A DNA stretch of 64,000 bases, from contig JACJXH010000003.1 of the NCBI GenBank assembly GCA_020636745.1, forward strand, positions 310,001-374,000, read 5' to 3'. A model generated the notes under the pieces. It saw nothing but the letters and a program-made list of their open reading frames with translations, searched no databases and was not told the origin of the DNA. The position numbers were made by a program, and so were the translations under genes. Source of the stretch: Lentimicrobiaceae bacterium. Lineage in GTDB: Bacteria; Bacteroidota; Bacteroidia; Bacteroidales; Lentimicrobiaceae. Shown piece by piece: positions 51,469 through 60,450 of this stretch. Position 1 is the stretch's first letter, and every line of letters begins with the position of its first letter.

Positions 51469-52848
51469 ATGAAATTCAGTTTAAAGAATTTTTTACCAGC
51501 TCTCCTACTCGTTGCCGGTTCAATGATTTTAGGTGTATCCTGTAATCAGAAGCCGTCAGTTGAAACCGCTGACAGCACACTCGTTCAGGTTAAACATCCT
51601 GAATGGAGTAAAAATCTGAACATTTACGAAATCAATGTCAGACAATTCACGCCGGAAGGAACATTTGCAGCACTGGAAGCCCATCTTCCACGCCTGAAAG
51701 AACTTGGCACTGATATTCTGTGGATCATGCCTATCAATCCAATCGGAGAGTTAAACCGAAAAGGAAATCTGGGAAGCTATTATTCCGTAAAAGATTACAA
51801 AGCAGTTAATCCCGACTTTGGAACAGCTCAGGACTTCAAACACTTTGTTGAAAAAGCCCATGAACTGGGACTATATGTGATTGTTGACTGGGTGGCCAAT
51901 CACTCGGCATGGGACAACGCACTGGTTACCGAGCATCCTGACTGGTATGAAAAAGACTCGACGGGAAAAATGATGTCGCCCTATGACTGGACTGATGTGG
52001 TTGAATTTAATTATGCGAATGCTGACATGAGCAACTATATGCTTGATGCTATGAAATATTGGGTTTCAGATTTTAACATCGATGGATATCGCTGTGATGT
52101 AGCCGGATTAGTTCCTGACACATTCTGGGTAAAGGCCCGTACTGAACTCGATAAAATAAAACCGGTGTTTATGCTGGCTGAAGACGAAAGCCCGCGGCAT
52201 CATGCAGCTTTTGACATGACTTACAGTTGGGAGTTTCACCATATCATGAATAAAATTTTCAAAGGAGAAAACACCACCAATGACATTGAAAAATATTTGC
52301 TAAAAAACGACTCCCTCTATCCAACCGATGCTTATCGCATGAACTTCATCACCAATCATGACGAAAACTCATGGAATGGAACTGAATTTGAACGCCTCGG
52401 CGATGGTGTTGAAGCATTTTATGTGCTCACGGTATCAATACCGGGAATGCCACTGGTATACACCGGACAGGAATCAGCCATGAACAAAAGGCTTCTGTTT
52501 TTCGAAAAAGATGCTGTTGAATGGGGCAATTACCCAATGGCTGACTTTTACAAAAAAATACTGAATTTAAAGAAAACAAACCCTGCCTTGTTCAATGGAA
52601 ACTATGGCGGCTCCTGGGAAAGAATAAATACAGGAGACAATGAAAAGGTTTTTGCACTTATCCGCAGCAAAGATGAACATAAAGTAATTTCGGTAGTAAA
52701 CCTTGGCCCTGAGCCCGCAACCGTAAAATTAAACAATGATGCGATCAAAGGCAGCTATACTGAATTATTCTCAGGCGAAAATGCGGCACTTGAATCTGAA
52801 AATTCAATTGAACTGCCTGCCTGGGGCTACAAAGTGTATTTCAAGTAA
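51469..52848 (+). CDS. GH13 alpha-amylase-family lipoprotein
   Basis: A 459-residue GH13 enzyme with a lipoprotein signal; the lipobox LGVSC puts the lipidated residue at Cys25. The catalytic triad is Asp210 (GYRCDVAGL), Glu238 (VFMLAEDE) and Asp298 (ITNHDENSW); region I is VDWVANHSAWD with the normal VANH. It is probably anchored in the outer membrane or periplasm and cleaves alpha-glucans before import. It is closely related to the cytoplasmic GH13 at 35266. A terminator separates it from the GH31 gene, so read-through or separate promoters control the pair. Confidence 0.92.
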   Translation: MKFSLKNFLPALLLVAGSMILGVSCNQKPSVETADSTLVQVKHPEWSKNLNIYEINVRQFTPEGTFAALEAHLPRLKELGTDILWIMPINPIGELNRKGNLGSYYSVKDYKAVNPDFGTAQDFKHFVEKAHELGLYVIVDWVANHSAWDNALVTEHPDWYEKDSTGKMMSPYDWTDVVEFNYANADMSNYMLDAMKYWVSDFNIDGYRCDVAGLVPDTFWVKARTELDKIKPVFMLAEDESPRHHAAFDMTYSWEFHHIMNKIFKGENTTNDIEKYLLKNDSLYPTDAYRMNFITNHDENSWNGTEFERLGDGVEAFYVLTVSIPGMPLVYTGQESAMNKRLLFFEKDAVEWGNYPMADFYKKILNLKKTNPALFNGNYGGSWERINTGDNEKVFALIRSKDEHKVISVVNLGPEPATVKLNNDAIKGSYTELFSGENAALESENSIELPAWGYKVYFK

Positions 52849-52861
52849 AATAAAGTGATAT

Positions 52862-52897
52862 AAAAGCCTGCTGAACAAATAAATACAGCAGGCTTTT
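52862..52897 (+). terminator. Terminator between GH13 and GH31
   Basis: AAAAGCCTGCTG, a 12-nt loop and CAGCAGGCTTTT form a perfect 12-bp stem ending in T residues, only 22 nt before the GH31 start. Confidence 0.82.
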
Positions 52898-52919
52898 GTT
52901 TGCCATCAAACAAAGAAAA

Positions 52920-55379
52920 ATGAGAAAAACAACTCTTATTCTCTCGCTAATCCTATCAATTATGAACATGGCATATACCCAGAGTAGCGAGTCCAAAAGC
53001 CTGGGGAAAATCTTTTATCATCAGTTAGACGGGCAGGTGCTCAAGCTGAAAACAGATTATGGCCAGGCTGAAATTACGGTTTACAGTCCTGGAATCTTCC
53101 GTTTACGGATGGTTAAAGATCAATTTGCCGATGATTTTTCTTATGCAGTTATTGCTAAACCTGAGAAATGCGATGTACAGCTAAAAGAGGAAAGTGAAAA
53201 ACTTATACTTTCGACCTCACAGCTAAAACTTGAAATTGATAAAAATCCAGCCCGTTTTACTTTCTTTACTTCCGACGGAAAATTGATCAATGCTGACGAC
53301 AAATCATTCGGAACATCGTGGATAGGAACTGAAACCAACACATTTAAGCAGCTTCAAAAGGATGAACGCTTTATAGGCTTAGGCGAAAAAACCGGTAACC
53401 TTGATCGCAGGGGAAGTGCCTATGAAAACTGGAACACCGACAATCCGCGCTACGGCCCGAACGATGATCCTTTGTATGTAACCATTCCATTTTACATGGG
53501 TCTTCACAGCGGCCTCGTTTATGGCATTTTCATGGATAACTCACACCGCAGCAGATTTAACTTTGGTGCAAGCAATAATCGTTTCAGCTCTTTTGGAGCT
53601 GATGACGGTGAAATGGACTACTATTTCATGTACGAAACAAACGTAGCCGGTATCATCAAGGATTATACACAACTAACAGGCCGCATGACCATGCCTCCTA
53701 TGTGGGCTTTAGGATATCAGCAATGCAGGTGGAGCTATTTCCCTGATTCAGAAGTTTTAAATATTGTCCAGAATTTTCGGGAGCGAAAAATTCCGCTTGA
53801 TGTGATTTATCTCGACATTCATTACATGGATGCTTATAAGATTTTTACATGGCATCCGGTGCGGTTTAGCAATCCACAAAAACTGCTGAGCGATCTTAAA
53901 TCAATGGGTGTTCACACAACGGTAATTGTTGATCCGGGTATCAAAGTTGAAAAAGGATATGAAGCCTATGAAGATGGCCTGAAAAAGGATATGTTTATCA
54001 AATACCCTGACGGAGATGTTTATACGGCACAGGTTTGGCCCGGATGGTGTCATTTCCCCGACTTTTCAAAACCTGCCGCACGTGAATGGTGGGGTAATAA
54101 GTTCAGCGGACTGGTAAATAACGGTGTTGAGGGATTCTGGAACGATATGAACGAAATTGCCTCATGGGGAGGTGGCTACACCCCGGGCATGGTGCAGTTT
54201 GAATGGGAAGGCAAAGGAACTACTTACAGACAGGCCAAAAATGTTTATGGCATGCTGATGGCCCGCAGCACATTTGAAGGCACCAGAAAACTCATGAACA
54301 ACCAGCGCCCGCTAATTCTTACCAGGGCAGGCTATGCAGGATTACAACGCTACACTGCACTTTGGACAGGCGACAATCAGGCCACCGAAGAACATATGCT
54401 ACTGGGCACCAGATTACTAAACAGTTTAGGATTAAGTGGTGTTTCTTTTACAGGAGTTGATGTGGGAGGCTTCAGCAAAGACCCCACACCTTCTCTCTTC
54501 GCCAGATGGATAGGCGTTGGTGCTTTTAGCCCGTTTTTCAGAAGCCACACTCACCATGACACGCGCTCGGCTGAACCATGGGCTTTTGGCGAAGTGGTTG
54601 AAAACATTTCGAGAAATTACATACAGCTGAGATACAGGCTCTTACCATACATCTATTCTGCTTTTCACGAATCAGTTGAAACGGGAATGCCTGTTGCCAG
54701 AAGCCTTGCCATTCATTACACTTTTGATGAAAAGATTTATAACTTCAACTATCAGAACCAGTATTTGTTTGGCCCTTCCATATTGGTAGCTCCAACCGAA
54801 AGTACACGCGACCTTGTAAAAGTGTACCTGCCTGAAGGAGAATGGTATAATCTGCATACAGGCATAAAACTTCAGGGGAATAATGAGATGACCACCGAAT
54901 GCCCTACAGGAATTTTGCCATTGTTTATTAAAGCCGGCTCGGTTATTCCTATGCAGAAAGCCGTGCAGAGCACTTCAGAAGACCCTGGCGAAGTTCTTTT
55001 TCTGCATATTTTCAATGGAAGTAACGCATCTGAGTTTGTTTACTATGAAGATGACGGAAAATCATATGAATACGAAAATGGAAAATTCTGCAGCAGAAAA
55101 ATTGTATTTGATCCTTCGAAACATCAGTTAAGCATCGATGCAAATACAGGGACGTATGCCAGCCGGTTTAAACAAATTCAGCTTGTTTTTCACGGATTTG
55201 ACAACAATCAGTCGTTCAGAATGAACAAAACGACACTAAAAACAGAACAGGTAAAAGTTGATTTATTCAATGCATTAGAAGCTAATGACCCTCAGTATCT
55301 GGAAACAATACATCAAAAGCTTGATGCATTGAGCACCCGGGTAAACCTTTCAGATTCAAAAATGACAATTGAATGGTAA
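52920..55379 (+). CDS. GH31 alpha-glucosidase, secreted
   Basis: An 819-residue GH31 enzyme from the ATG at 52920. The signal peptide ends near MAYTQ; the open frame upstream to 52896 runs into the terminator hairpin. An N-terminal beta-sandwich (about 30-240) is followed by the catalytic barrel. The nucleophile is Asp409 in GFWNDMNEIA and the acid/base Asp485 in LWTGDNQA; SHTHHDTRSAEPW is also typical. C-terminal beta domains follow. It releases glucose from maltose or dextrin ends in the periplasm, complementing the GH13 lipoprotein upstream. It ends at a terminator. Confidence 0.93.
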   Translation: MRKTTLILSLILSIMNMAYTQSSESKSLGKIFYHQLDGQVLKLKTDYGQAEITVYSPGIFRLRMVKDQFADDFSYAVIAKPEKCDVQLKEESEKLILSTSQLKLEIDKNPARFTFFTSDGKLINADDKSFGTSWIGTETNTFKQLQKDERFIGLGEKTGNLDRRGSAYENWNTDNPRYGPNDDPLYVTIPFYMGLHSGLVYGIFMDNSHRSRFNFGASNNRFSSFGADDGEMDYYFMYETNVAGIIKDYTQLTGRMTMPPMWALGYQQCRWSYFPDSEVLNIVQNFRERKIPLDVIYLDIHYMDAYKIFTWHPVRFSNPQKLLSDLKSMGVHTTVIVDPGIKVEKGYEAYEDGLKKDMFIKYPDGDVYTAQVWPGWCHFPDFSKPAAREWWGNKFSGLVNNGVEGFWNDMNEIASWGGGYTPGMVQFEWEGKGTTYRQAKNVYGMLMARSTFEGTRKLMNNQRPLILTRAGYAGLQRYTALWTGDNQATEEHMLLGTRLLNSLGLSGVSFTGVDVGGFSKDPTPSLFARWIGVGAFSPFFRSHTHHDTRSAEPWAFGEVVENISRNYIQLRYRLLPYIYSAFHESVETGMPVARSLAIHYTFDEKIYNFNYQNQYLFGPSILVAPTESTRDLVKVYLPEGEWYNLHTGIKLQGNNEMTTECPTGILPLFIKAGSVIPMQKAVQSTSEDPGEVLFLHIFNGSNASEFVYYEDDGKSYEYENGKFCSRKIVFDPSKHQLSIDANTGTYASRFKQIQLVFHGFDNNQSFRMNKTTLKTEQVKVDLFNALEANDPQYLETIHQKLDALSTRVNLSDSKMTIEW

Positions 55380-55400
55380 ACCTTATAATCTTTTTCAAGT

Positions 55401-55438
55401 AAACAAAAAATGCCGGCACATACCGGCGTTTTTTGTTT
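55401..55438. terminator. Bidirectional terminator between GH31 and the hybrid kinase
   Basis: AAACAAAAAATGCCGG, a CACATA loop and CCGGCGTTTTTTGTTT pair with one T-G wobble, with A and T runs on both sides. Confidence 0.88.
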
Positions 55439-55487
55439 ATAAAGAATACATTAAATAACAATCAGGAAGCCAACATTGTCCGGCTGA

Positions 55488-57830
55488 TTAAACATGCCCG
55501 TTCCGACTAAGGACAACGCTCCCCCATTTCACAATCATTTCCTGCAAATGCTTGATATTTATTGGCTTGGCCATATAGTCATCCATACCAGCCTCCATGC
55601 ATTTTTCACGGTCGCCAACCATTGCATTGGCTGTAAGCGCTATAATATAAGGTTGTTTGGCAGCAGGAAAGCTCTCTTTTATTTTCAGTGTAGCCTCAAT
55701 CCCACTCATTTCCGGCATTTGAATATCCATCAGAATAATATCGAAATGCTTTTCGTAAAGAATATCAACAGCTTCCCGCCCATTCACCACAGCATCAACT
55801 TTATAACCCATCAGGTTTAACAGTGAAATAGCAAGTTTTTGGTTCACGAGATTATCCTCGGCAATGAGAATGCTAAGTGGAAACTTTGTACTCAACGTAA
55901 AATCAATATCACCTGATTTTGATGATTGTGTTTGTTTTTTCGACGCTTCGGTCATGATATGAAGTACTTCCTGAAATAAATCTTTTTGTCTAACCGGTTT
56001 TGACAACTGACCGGCAAACAGTTTTCCACTTGAATAGTTTAAATCGCCAGAAGATGAAAGTAACAATAAAGGAACAGAGCCTTTCTGGCTAATCTCCTTA
56101 ATTTTCCCGGCCAGTTCAATCCCGTCCATTTCGGGCATCTGTAAATCAAGCACAATCAGGTCAAAAACAGGTTCAGCATGAATAACTTTTAATGCTTCAG
56201 CCCCTGATTCAGCCAGTACGGAGCCCATGCCCCATGTATCAAACTGAAGTCTGAGTATCTGACGGTTTGTTTGGTTATCATCCACAATCAATACCTTACG
56301 GCCCCGCAGTTGAGGTAAAAACCCCTTTACATGCAATTTTGTTTGACCGACGTCTGAATTTTTTATTTTGACAGTAAAATGAAAGGCTGATCCATTTCCG
56401 GGCTCACTATCGGCCCAGATATCTCCGCCCATCAGACTCACCAATCGTTTTGAGATAGCCAATCCAAGACCTGTACCTCCATATTTTCTGGTTGTTGAAC
56501 TATCAGCCTGAATAAACGGCTCGAACAAATTATTGATGGTTTCCTGTTTAATGCCAATTCCTGTATCTTTCACTGAAAACTTTAATTCAAGCAGGCCATT
56601 GCTCTCATGCAGCAATTGAACTGTAATTAAAATTTCACCTTTTTCAGTAAACTTAATGGCATTATTAATGAGATTGACAAGAATCTGCCGTAACCTGTTT
56701 GCATCGCCAAGAAAATTAGAAGGAACATCGGAATCAATCATATAAAGCAAATCCAGCCCTTTTTCAATTGCTTTGATGGCAAACAAATCCAAAGTATCTT
56801 CAATGCATGACCTGAGCTCAAAATGGGTTTCTTCCAGCTCCATTTTCCCTGATTCAATTTTTGAGAAATCAAGGATATCATTGATAATACTAATAAGACT
56901 TTCACCTGAAACCTGCACAGTTTCGGCATAATCGCGCTGAGCAGAAGTTAGCTGTGTGCTTAATAAGAGACTGGTCATTCCGATTACACCATTCATCGGG
57001 GTGCGAATTTCGTGGCTCATCATTGCCAGAAAATCAGATTTGATGCGATTGGCCGATTCGGCCTCAAGTTTTGCTGTTATAAGCTCATGATGTGCGCTTT
57101 TGTAAGCTGTTACATCTCTTATAACAGCCAGTGCAGCAAGCCCCCCCTGATAATTAATCCTTCTGATATTAAATTCACAAATTTTCTTTTCACCATTTTT
57201 GGTAACCAAATGAGCTTCAAAACTGTTCACCTCATTCGCTGAATTTCTGAAATTGAATCTCATTTCTTCAACCCTTTCCCTATCTGCTGAATCAAATAAG
57301 GAAAAATAATCAATGTTGTAAATTTCAGAAATGGTATACCCTAATAAAGGTTCAACTATATTGTTGACATACAGGATTTTATTTTTTCGGAAAATGCATA
57401 AAAAATCAAGCGTACTATCAACAATGGCCCGGTATTTTTCCTCATTTTCAATCAGATTGTGAATGGCTGTAATTCTGGCAGTTGCATCGTAAATACGCAG
57501 ACAGACACCTGCTGCATTACCCGATTTATCAAAAACATTGTAGATAATGGCATCTGCATAAAAATGACTTTTATCTTTCCTTAAAAGCCTGAACTCACAT
57601 CTGTCAGTAGCTGCATTTTCAATACAATGAAATGAGTTACCATCCTCACAAAAAATGTAATCTGAAAGCAGAGTACCTTCCAGCTCTTCACAGGTGAACC
57701 CTAGCAAATTTAAAGCCGGGCCCTTCACTGACCGTATAAACCCATCAGGTTTCAGACAAATGAGTAAACTATTGCCGTTGGCTGAACGCGGAGCAATTGT
57801 GTACTCTTCAGCAACCACTGGTCGCACCAT
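55488..57830 (-). CDS. Hybrid sensor histidine kinase (PAS-PAS-HisKA-HATPase-REC-REC)
   Basis: A 780-residue soluble hybrid kinase. Two PAS domains (about 15-120 and 128-245) precede HisKA with His273 in MMSHEIRTPMNGV. HATPase_c covers about 370-490 (VKDTGIGIK, GTGLGLAISKRL). Two receivers follow: REC1 about 510-630 (Asp562 in VLDLQMPEMDG) and REC2 about 652-775 (Asp702 in LMDIQMPEMSG). There are no transmembrane helices, so it senses an internal cue. It is a single gene with no response regulator beside it. Confidence 0.92.
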   Translation of the reverse strand: MVRPVVAEEYTIAPRSANGNSLLICLKPDGFIRSVKGPALNLLGFTCEELEGTLLSDYIFCEDGNSFHCIENAATDRCEFRLLRKDKSHFYADAIIYNVFDKSGNAAGVCLRIYDATARITAIHNLIENEEKYRAIVDSTLDFLCIFRKNKILYVNNIVEPLLGYTISEIYNIDYFSLFDSADRERVEEMRFNFRNSANEVNSFEAHLVTKNGEKKICEFNIRRINYQGGLAALAVIRDVTAYKSAHHELITAKLEAESANRIKSDFLAMMSHEIRTPMNGVIGMTSLLLSTQLTSAQRDYAETVQVSGESLISIINDILDFSKIESGKMELEETHFELRSCIEDTLDLFAIKAIEKGLDLLYMIDSDVPSNFLGDANRLRQILVNLINNAIKFTEKGEILITVQLLHESNGLLELKFSVKDTGIGIKQETINNLFEPFIQADSSTTRKYGGTGLGLAISKRLVSLMGGDIWADSEPGNGSAFHFTVKIKNSDVGQTKLHVKGFLPQLRGRKVLIVDDNQTNRQILRLQFDTWGMGSVLAESGAEALKVIHAEPVFDLIVLDLQMPEMDGIELAGKIKEISQKGSVPLLLLSSSGDLNYSSGKLFAGQLSKPVRQKDLFQEVLHIMTEASKKQTQSSKSGDIDFTLSTKFPLSILIAEDNLVNQKLAISLLNLMGYKVDAVVNGREAVDILYEKHFDIILMDIQMPEMSGIEATLKIKESFPAAKQPYIIALTANAMVGDREKCMEAGMDDYMAKPINIKHLQEMIVKWGSVVLSRNGHV

Positions 57831-58195
57831 ATTAATCCTCTCTTCTTTATCCTAAAATCTGTAATAAATACTATCTGTATAATTGTCGGTAAATCACCCA
57901 CAGAAAGTCCCTTCTGTTTATCCCGTTAAACAAAAATAGGGATTTCAACCATCAAATTTACAGCCATTTCCACATCCCATTGCAAATCTAAGACTTATAA
58001 AACACAGCACGCGCAAAATGTCCATATTCAGGACAAAATAGCACCAATACGGGACATAAAAATACCCGTTCGCGGGTTCCATAAGCATCGTTCATAAGAA
58101 CCTAAACTCAGAAATTAGACAACAATACCCCGGTCATCCCTTAGTCATTGATTGTTATTGTTTACTTTCGCAAAAAAAATCAATCATTCATCAAC
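57831..58195. other. Intergenic region between divergent hybrid kinase and S9 peptidase genes
   Basis: About 365 nt with no convincing reading frame. It contains a small perfect hairpin ACCCG-TTCG-CGGGT at 58064-58077 and a TACTTTCG near-match to the -7 consensus just before the peptidase start (58162-58169). Nothing else is recognisable. Confidence 0.5.
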
Positions 58196-60232
58196 ATGAA
58201 AAAATTAAAACTAATTGGAATGTGCCTGATAACCAGCGCCCTTGCAACATCAAATCTTTTTGCACAGGAGCGATTTACAGCAGAAACGATGTGGAAACTC
58301 GGGCGGGTCAGCGATGTGCAGCTATCACCCGATGGAAATTCATTTATTTACGGTGTTACACATTACAATCTGGCAACCAATAAAGGCAACCGGAATATCT
58401 ATAAACTTGATCGCAATGCTGAATCACCCCGGCAGTTAACAGATTTTGAAGGAAGTGAAATCAATGCCATTTGGCGGCCCGACGGCCAAAAAATCGGATT
58501 TCTTTCGGCTGAATCAGGTTCAATGCAGTTATGGGAAATGGGGAAAAACGGGGAGGATAAAATTCAAATCAGCCATATTGACGGAGGAATCAATGGATTT
58601 GCCTATTCGCCAGATATGTCGAAGATTGTTTATATTAAAGACGTGAAGTTAGAGAAAGATGCGCATGACTTATACCCCGATCTTCCGCTTTCAAATGCAC
58701 TGATTTATGACGATTTAATGTATCGTCATTGGGACAACTGGCATGATTATGCTTACAGTCATATTTTTATTGCGCCTTACACTGACGGCAAAATAGGCGA
58801 AGGCAAAGATATTATGCCAGGCGAAGCCTGGGATAGTCCCTTAATGCCCAATGGTGGCATGGAACAAATCACCTTTTCACCTGATGGAAAGCTACTGGCC
58901 TACACTTCAAAAAAACTTACAGGAAAAGATTATGCAGTAAGTACCAATAGTGATATTTATCTTTATCACCTTGAGAATGGATTAACTGAAAATCTCAGCG
59001 TATCAAACCCCGGATATGATCAAGACCCTGTGTTTTCGCCTGATGGAGGAAAAATTGTTTGGAGAAGCATGAAAACGCCAGGTTTTGAGTCAGATAAAGA
59101 CAGAATTATCCTTTGCGATTTGAAAGCAAAAACCCGGATAATGAAAGACTTGTCAGAAAATTTTGACCAAAGTTCATCCAACTTTAACTGGAGTGCTGAT
59201 GGCAAACAACTTTATTTTATCAGTGGCACCCAGGCAACTTTTCAGGTTTACCGTATGGATATAGAGACGCGAAAAATTACGCAGCTCACCCGGGGCGACC
59301 ATGACATACAGGCTTATGCTTTAGATGGCAAAGATTTGATTATCACTAAAATGCGCATGGATTTACCCTCTGAAGTTTTCAGATACAAATCAGATGGTAC
59401 TGAAGAGCAATTAACATTTACCAATCGCGACATTTTAAAGAACGTTGAATTTGGAAAAACAACCAAACGATGGGTAACAACGACCGATGGTAAAAAAATG
59501 CTTGTATGGGTTATTCTCCCTCCTCAGTTTGATCCCAACAAACAATATCCGGCATTGCTTTACTGCCAGGGCGGACCTCAAAGTGCCGTCAGCCAGTTTT
59601 TTTCATATCGCTGGAACTTCCAGATGATGGCTGCGCATGATTATATTGTTGTTGCCCCCAACCGACGCGGACTTCCTACATTCGGACAGGAATGGAATGA
59701 CCAGATCAGCGGCGATTATGGCGGACAAAACATGCAGGATTACCTGGTTGCTATTGATTCTGTTTCGGCAGAACCATATGTGGATGCCAACCGTTTGGGC
59801 GCTGTTGGAGCCAGCTACGGAGGGTACTCGGTTTACTGGCTTGCCGGCAACCACCATAAACGTTTCAAAACTTTTATTGCTCATTGCGGAATTTTTAACT
59901 TTGAAAGCATGTACCTTGAAACCGAAGAAGTGTTTTTTGTTAATCATGACTATGAAGGTGCATTCTGGCAAAACCCGCGTCCGAAAAGCTACGATTTCTC
60001 GCCCCATAATTTTTTACGCAATTGGGACACCCCAATGCTGGTAATTCATGGCGGTTATGATTTCCGTATTCCATACACCCAGGGGATGCAGGCTTTTAAT
60101 GCCAACAAGCTGATGGGCATTCCCAGTCGCTTTCTGTTCTTTCCTGAAGAATCACACTTTGTATTGAAACCCCAAAATTCAGTACTCTGGCAAAGAGAAT
60201 TTTTCAGATGGCTGGATATTTATCTAAAATAA
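58196..60232 (+). CDS. S9-family prolyl oligopeptidase, secreted
   Basis: A 678-residue peptidase from the ATG at 58196, with a signal peptide ending near NLFAQ. The N-terminal beta-propeller (about 30-420) shows repeated SPDG and TFSPDGKLL blades of the TolB/WD40-like type. The C-terminal alpha/beta hydrolase has Ser540 (GASYGGYS), Asp622 (HGGYDFRIP) and His654 (EESHFVL). It resembles Bacteroidota periplasmic dipeptidyl-aminopeptidases that trim peptides for uptake. It starts without a clear Shine-Dalgarno sequence and ends before a hairpin. Confidence 0.92.
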   Translation: MKKLKLIGMCLITSALATSNLFAQERFTAETMWKLGRVSDVQLSPDGNSFIYGVTHYNLATNKGNRNIYKLDRNAESPRQLTDFEGSEINAIWRPDGQKIGFLSAESGSMQLWEMGKNGEDKIQISHIDGGINGFAYSPDMSKIVYIKDVKLEKDAHDLYPDLPLSNALIYDDLMYRHWDNWHDYAYSHIFIAPYTDGKIGEGKDIMPGEAWDSPLMPNGGMEQITFSPDGKLLAYTSKKLTGKDYAVSTNSDIYLYHLENGLTENLSVSNPGYDQDPVFSPDGGKIVWRSMKTPGFESDKDRIILCDLKAKTRIMKDLSENFDQSSSNFNWSADGKQLYFISGTQATFQVYRMDIETRKITQLTRGDHDIQAYALDGKDLIITKMRMDLPSEVFRYKSDGTEEQLTFTNRDILKNVEFGKTTKRWVTTTDGKKMLVWVILPPQFDPNKQYPALLYCQGGPQSAVSQFFSYRWNFQMMAAHDYIVVAPNRRGLPTFGQEWNDQISGDYGGQNMQDYLVAIDSVSAEPYVDANRLGAVGASYGGYSVYWLAGNHHKRFKTFIAHCGIFNFESMYLETEEVFFVNHDYEGAFWQNPRPKSYDFSPHNFLRNWDTPMLVIHGGYDFRIPYTQGMQAFNANKLMGIPSRFLFFPEESHFVLKPQNSVLWQREFFRWLDIYLK

Positions 60233-60274
60233 AAACAGACCAAACAAAATAACAATTATTGTTAACTCTACTGC

Positions 60275-60304
60275 AACCCCATTGGTTTTACTTCCAATGG
60301 GGTT
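60275..60304 (+). terminator. Stem-loop after the S9 peptidase gene
   Basis: AACCCCATTGG, an 8-nt loop and CCAATGGGGTT form a perfect 11-bp stem. The following tail (ATTTATT) is only moderately T-rich. Confidence 0.7.
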
Positions 60305-60367
60305 ATTTATTCATCAAAAAAAGGCTACTTAGCGACTTTCCGGTTCTTATTTATTGCATTTTTTTAG

Positions 60368-60394
60368 ACAGGATTTACAGGATTTACAGGATTT
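60368..60394. repeat. Tandem repeat of ACAGGATTT, three copies
   Basis: Three exact, head-to-tail 9-nt units, followed 40-60 nt later by a second short tandem (CCGACTT twice) right at the 3' end of the next gene. Non-coding; possible trace of slippage or of an insertion. Confidence 0.75.
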
Positions 60395-60450
60395 TCTGTT
60401 TTTGGATTGCTGGTTTGTGGTTATCGATTGCTGACCTCCGACTTCCGACT

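Noticed and set aside
58064..58077. ACCCG-TTCG-CGGGT hairpin as a terminator
   Set aside because: No T run on either side; it lies between divergent genes, so it is more likely incidental or regulatory.
59603..60044. Two frames of about 134 codons, on both strands, within the S9 peptidase gene
   Set aside because: Both overlap the catalytic domain of a gene with an intact Ser-Asp-His triad; no independent signals.
60368..60394. Possible CRISPR-like array
   Set aside because: Three contiguous 9-nt units without spacers and no cas genes anywhere in the window.
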